8,685 nucleotides of DNA from Saprospiraceae bacterium (GTDB lineage: Bacteria > Bacteroidota > Bacteroidia > Chitinophagales > Saprospiraceae). The notes beneath the pieces are model-generated. The model was not told where the DNA came from. It worked only from the letters and a program-made list of their open reading frames with translations, and did no database searches. This document shows positions 5,130 through 8,685 of the stretch, piece by piece; positions within the stretch are counted from its first letter, which is position 1, and each line of letters opens with the position of its first letter. The position numbers and the translations under genes were made by a program. Where the stretch lies: NCBI GenBank assembly GCA_027009605.1, contig JALVCY010000512.1, positions 1-8,685 on the forward strand, written 5' to 3'.

Positions 5130-8100
5130 TTACTGCTTCACTACTCTTTGCATCATAGTGGCCTGTCCATCAGATAGTTTTACAAAATAGGTACCCAAAG
5201 CCAAAGCAGACATATCAACATGATGCTTCTGAATACCACTTATAGATTCAAATTTTTCCGTAAGGATCACTCTACCGGCAATATCTGTCAATACAACAGA
5301 CATTTCACTAGGCTTCTCTGTCGTAAATTCTACAGTCAAGTCACCATTCGTCGGCACAGGATAAGCACCAAACAAATCAAACCCTTTCTCCTTTCGCAAT
5401 AAGCTAATGACATTAGAGTACTCATAAGAGCCATCCAAATCGACCAACTTTAAGCGATAATAAGCCAACTTACTAGGAGACTTATCTTCAAAATTATAAC
5501 TCAAAGACACCGAAGAGCTACCCTTCGCATCCACTCGACCGATAGTTTCAAAATCTAAGCTACCGGAATTGGAGCGTTGGATTTCAAAATAACCGGCATT
5601 ACGCTCTGTTTCGGTTGTCCAAGTCAATAGATTGCTGCGTCCCATTAGTTGACCTTCAAATGCTGAAAGCTCGATTGGAAGTGGCGCAGCGGCTGGTTCA
5701 TGGGCAGTTAGTTCAGAGAACGATGATACGTCAAATTGTAAGTAGAAACCACCACTAACATTACCCACCGTAATATTCGCATTATCAATTAAGTTATACG
5801 TTCCCCCGGCATCATTATCAGAGACATCACAGTTTTCATTCAGACCATCATAGTGAGTCACATCCAAATCAGTCGCCGCAAAGCTACTAGCGCCGGAACC
5901 CAATGTACTTGTATTAAAGTCAGAAAGCTCACCATCTGTAAAATACAGCCGCACAGTAACCGGATTAACAAAAACTTTCTCCGCATCAAGATTAAAGAAC
6001 TTCGGCATTGTTTTTTTCATATTTCCGCTTCCTTGCTCTGTATGCTCTTCTACGGTAGTACCGGCATCTCTCAAATCCACAAATACACTTCCCAAGTCTT
6101 GTCCATTTGAATTAATAGATGCTACATGATTAGCTCCGTTATAGATGTGATGCCAATCAGAACCTGCTACACCGTTTATGGTATATAAATCACAAGTATT
6201 AGCATTATTGTCTTCCGGAGTCCAAGTACTTTCTGCCGGTGCCACATCTATACTAAAATCATCCATATATAAAAAGTACTGGTTTCCATCACTGTAAGCA
6301 TAAAAACCGACATAGTAATTAGCCCAACCAGCAGGAGCAACTATTTGGACATTGGATTGATTACATGCATTATCATTAATATTATCGTCATTATAAATCA
6401 TTATCTGGTTAGCAGTAGCAGGATCGGCAGCATCCATCAAAAAGACTTTCATCTTCTCAATATATGTGGTTGAATTATTTCCGGAATTAAAGGAAATTAA
6501 ATACTCTGTCCCGCCTGTCAAATCTAAAGCAGGACTAAACGCCCAATCATCCATGACGACTCCGGTTGCACTATAAGTTGTTCGAAGTCCCTTTGAGCCA
6601 CACACGCCTGTGCCGTATAACCATGTTTTACCATCACCATTCGCATCAAGAACTGTCCAGCAATCTGCATTTGTTTCAAAATCCATAGAATATGGAACGG
6701 ACATAATACCGCATGCAGTTGTAAACGCAAAAGGTCCAGCCCAAGTACTATAGTCCGGATTACAATAATCACGTACATAAAACTCATAAGCCGTGTTTGG
6801 TGTCAAGCCTGTAGCAGTGTATGGATTTGTTGCTGTTGCTGTACCTGAACCGGAAGGTGCTGCACCACCCGCTGCTTGTACAACTACTTCCCAATTACTG
6901 GCTCCTCCGGTAGTCCACCCTAAATCCGCTGTGGTCGAGGTAATATTACTGGCGGTTAAGACTGTGGGGGCAGGACATGATGGTGGAGTCTGAACAACAA
7001 AATTATCTACATAAAAATTATAATCTTCAGTATCATTTGTTGAGCCATCAGTCGCCCAAAATGCAAATTGTACAGATGTACCTGTCAATGCTAAATTTAT
7101 CTGAATGGCATCCCCTGTATTTGAAGGGGTGTTCGAGGCATCCCAAGTCATCAGATTCGTCCAAGTTGTACCACCATCTTCCGTGTACAACAATTGCACT
7201 TCATCATCAGAGCCCATCGCACTTGCAGCTGTACCCGAAAATGCTGTTACGGCAACATCAAATTTTAGCTCATACCCTCCCGCAGATAAGTCAAATAAAG
7301 GAGACATTAGCCATTCCTTATGAGAAGCAGAATATAAATTAATTCTCGCACTACCTGAAGAACCATTATTAGCAAAACCATCACTAACCCACGTACTTGA
7401 TCCGGTAGATGTAGGCCCCGTAACAGGCCCGCTGCCTTCTTCCCAACAAGAAGGCGGATTACTGGATGTCATACTTGCAAAATCTTCAATATAATCCGGA
7501 GTCATTACAGCACATAGGGTAGTAAACGCAAAAGGTCCACTCCATGTACTATAATCCGGATTACAATAATCACGTACATAAAACTCATAGTCAGTGTTTG
7601 GTGTCAAGCCTGTAGCAGCGAATGGATTCGTTGCTGTTGCTGTACCTGAACCGGAAGGTGCACCACCACCCGCTGCTTGTACAACTACTTCCCAATTACT
7701 GGCTCCTCCGGTAGTCCACCCTAAATTGGCAGACGTTGAGGTAATACCGGTTGCCGTCAAAGCCGTTGGAGCCGGACATGACACCGGAGTAGTAAAAGCA
7801 AAAGGCCCCGCCCAAGTACTATAATCCGGGTTACAATAATCACGTACGTAAAACTCATAGTCAGTTTCTGGTGTCAAGCCTGTAGCAGCGAATGGATTCG
7901 TTGCTGTCGCCGTACCTGAACCGGAAGGTGCTCCACCACCAGCTGCTTGTACAACTACTTCCCAATTACTAGCTCCTCCTGTAGTCCAGCCTAAATCAGC
8001 TGTGGTCGAGGTGATATTACTGGCGGTTAAGGCGGTGGGTGCAGGACAAGCAGGAGCTTCATCCACTACCACATCATCGATAGCCACATCATCATAAAAG

Positions 8101-8685
8101 TCCGTCCCATTATTCTCATCTACTACAAATCTTAATTGTACAGGCCCTGTGATAGTTAGGGATGCCAAACTTACATTTATAGCTTCCCATTCTCCATTTG
8201 CTGTATTGGTATTATGTGTATAAAAACCCACATTCCAAGCAGCACCATCCCATACATCTACTGAGAAATCTACATTTGTATGCGTTTCGTTATTACTTAT
8301 CAAAAAGAACGATAAGTTAGGTGTGGTTAAACCACTCACATCTATCATGGGGCTCTCCAATGAAGTACCGGTACTATGAGGACCAGAATCATCAACCCAA
8401 GCAAAATAACCGCCACTTGTGGTCGCACCACCCATTGTTCCATTGTTACCTAAGTGATTACCACTACCTGAATTTGCAAATAACCAATCCTCTGCATTAC
8501 TCGCACCCTGATTCCAACAAGATGGAATAGCACCTGCATTTTCAAAAGTTTCTGTATAAGGGGCAGTCATGGTTGCACATAGAGTCGTAAAAGCAAAAGG
8601 TCCAGCCCAAGTACTCAAATCTCCACCACCACAATCATCGCGTACATAAAATTCATAATTAGTACTTGGTGTTAAGCCTATAGCT
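5130..8685 (-). CDS. modular T9SS-exported surface/secreted protein, C-terminal part (5' end outside window)
   Basis: The frame is open to the window edge, so 1184 C-terminal residues are seen. An apparent start near 8618 is a TTG codon inside an FN3 domain (DDCGGGDLSTWAGPF reads straight through it), so the true start is upstream. Order from N to C, by DNA position: partial FN3 (8583-8685); choice-of-anchor-J/cleaved-adhesin-like module 1 (8049-8582, with FENAGAIPSCW); FN3 (7788-8048); linker PVS; FN3 (7518-7778); module 2 (6978-7517); FN3 (6717-6977); module 3 (about 6231-6716, FETNADCW and DDWAFSPALDL); an unassigned region (about 5690-6230, SDWHHIYNGANHVASINSNG); an Ig-like stretch with LPIELSAFEGQ and YYRLKLVDLDG (about 5390-5690); and a type-A T9SS sorting domain (5133-5381: YPVPTNGDLTVEF, DIAGRVIL, LALGTYFVKL, terminal RVVKQ). 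That tail directs transport across the outer membrane and cleavage or anchoring at the surface. No catalytic domain is visible; adhesion or binding is inference, and an enzyme could lie in the missing part. Confidence 0.93.
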   Translation of the reverse strand, partial: AIGLTPSTNYEFYVRDDCGGGDLSTWAGPFAFTTLCATMTAPYTETFENAGAIPSCWNQGASNAEDWLFANSGSGNHLGNNGTMGGATTSGGYFAWVDDSGPHSTGTSLESPMIDVSGLTTPNLSFFLISNNETHTNVDFSVDVWDGAAWNVGFYTHNTNTANGEWEAINVSLASLTITGPVQLRFVVDENNGTDFYDDVAIDDVVVDEAPACPAPTALTASNITSTTADLGWTTGGASNWEVVVQAAGGGAPSGSGTATATNPFAATGLTPETDYEFYVRDYCNPDYSTWAGPFAFTTPVSCPAPTALTATGITSTSANLGWTTGGASNWEVVVQAAGGGAPSGSGTATATNPFAATGLTPNTDYEFYVRDYCNPDYSTWSGPFAFTTLCAVMTPDYIEDFASMTSSNPPSCWEEGSGPVTGPTSTGSSTWVSDGFANNGSSGSARINLYSASHKEWLMSPLFDLSAGGYELKFDVAVTAFSGTAASAMGSDDEVQLLYTEDGGTTWTNLMTWDASNTPSNTGDAIQINLALTGTSVQFAFWATDGSTNDTEDYNFYVDNFVVQTPPSCPAPTVLTASNITSTTADLGWTTGGASNWEVVVQAAGGAAPSGSGTATATNPYTATGLTPNTAYEFYVRDYCNPDYSTWAGPFAFTTACGIMSVPYSMDFETNADCWTVLDANGDGKTWLYGTGVCGSKGLRTTYSATGVVMDDWAFSPALDLTGGTEYLISFNSGNNSTTYIEKMKVFLMDAADPATANQIMIYNDDNINDNACNQSNVQIVAPAGWANYYVGFYAYSDGNQYFLYMDDFSIDVAPAESTWTPEDNNANTCDLYTINGVAGSDWHHIYNGANHVASINSNGQDLGSVFVDLRDAGTTVEEHTEQGSGNMKKTMPKFFNLDAEKVFVNPVTVRLYFTDGELSDFNTSTLGSGASSFAATDLDVTHYDGLNENCDVSDNDAGGTYNLIDNANITVGNVSGGFYLQFDVSSFSELTAHEPAAAPLPIELSAFEGQLMGRSNLLTWTTETERNAGYFEIQRSNSGSLDFETIGRVDAKGSSSVSLSYNFEDKSPSKLAYYRLKLVDLDGSYEYSNVISLLRKEKGFDLFGAYPVPTNGDLTVEFTTEKPSEMSVVLTDIAGRVILTEKFESISGIQKHHVDMSALALGTYFVKLSDGQATMMQRVVKQ
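6717..6977 (-). repeat. FN3 repeat unit, copy 3 (87 codons)
   Basis: Starts CPAPTVLTAS and ends GPFAFTT. It matches copy 1 (7788-8048) at 81 of 87 residues and copy 2 (7518-7778) at 77 of 87. Long stretches of DNA are identical too, for example around 6878-6925 and the matching part of copy 2. Separated from the other full copies by module 2. Confidence 0.9.
7518..8048 (-). repeat. tandem pair of FN3 repeat units, copies 1 and 2
   Basis: Two 261-bp units, copy 1 at 7788-8048 and copy 2 at 7518-7778, joined by a 9-bp linker encoding PVS. They agree at 81 of 87 residues, with differences clustered in strand A/B (ASNITSTTADL against ATGITSTSANL), one residue before the DYEFYV strand and TWAG/TWSG. 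Each carries two Cys (CPAP and DYCNPDYS) that could form a disulphide in the exported protein. Confidence 0.9.
8583..8685 (-). repeat. FN3 repeat unit, partial (cut by window edge)
   Basis: The visible 34 codons give the end of a fourth FN3 unit. It is more divergent than the others: RDDCGGGDLSTW replaces RDYCNPDYSTW and GLTPSTNYEF replaces GLTPETDYEF. The remainder lies outside the window. Confidence 0.85.

Noticed and set aside
8616..8618. TTG as the start codon of the large exported protein
   Set aside because: The frame continues without a stop to the window edge and upstream codons encode the expected FN3 sequence (NYEFYVRDDCGGGD), so the codon is an internal Leu.

Overview
The window looks like a chromosome segment from a member of the Bacteroidota, probably a Saprospira/Lewinella-type lineage, though that finer placement is inference. 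Evidence: a very large secreted protein built of FN3 and adhesin-like modules ends in a type IX secretion (T9SS) C-terminal sorting domain; promoter candidates match the Bacteroidota -7 element TAnnTTTG; the starts lack a Shine-Dalgarno sequence and are preceded by A-rich DNA; and short folded repeats fill the intergenic spaces. All four genes lie on the minus strand, so transcription runs from high to low coordinates.

Layout. 1-416 has no gene: two identical 127-bp repeat copies (148-bp period) made of TCTCAAC words and tiny GAA-triloop hairpins, then a degenerate 'cgaat-atgaat' repeat, then a GC hairpin that may terminate the gene upstream. 417-1739 is a 12-TM sugar:H+ symporter-like MFS protein of the FucP/GluP family, with a perfect -7 element at 1802-1809. 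1740-2178 has no gene: promoter, a large imperfect palindrome of CTTAGTG words (about 1890-2036) and a strong bidirectional terminator (2118-2160). 2179-3150 is a NYN (PIN-like) nuclease-type domain fused to a cold-shock-like RNA-binding domain and an acidic tail. 3151-3397 (247 bp) holds nothing convincing apart from weak inverted repeats. 3398-4648 is peptidase T (pepT). 4649-5129 has no gene: a candidate pepT promoter, a strong terminator (4888-4923) and a 164-bp fold-back element with terminal inverted repeats and an 8-bp flanking duplication (4943-5106). 5130-8685 is the C-terminal 1184 residues of the T9SS-exported modular protein; its start lies beyond the window.

The genes do not form an obvious pathway. 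Sugar uptake, tripeptide hydrolysis and a surface or secreted adhesin fit a polymer-degrading heterotrophic life style, and the NYN-CSD protein is probably an RNA-metabolism factor. Each gene seems to be its own transcription unit, except that no terminator is visible between pepT and the NYN-CSD gene. The most notable material is non-coding: the 4943-5106 MITE-like element, which separates the adhesin gene from its likely terminator, and the mini-hairpin repeat at 1-275.
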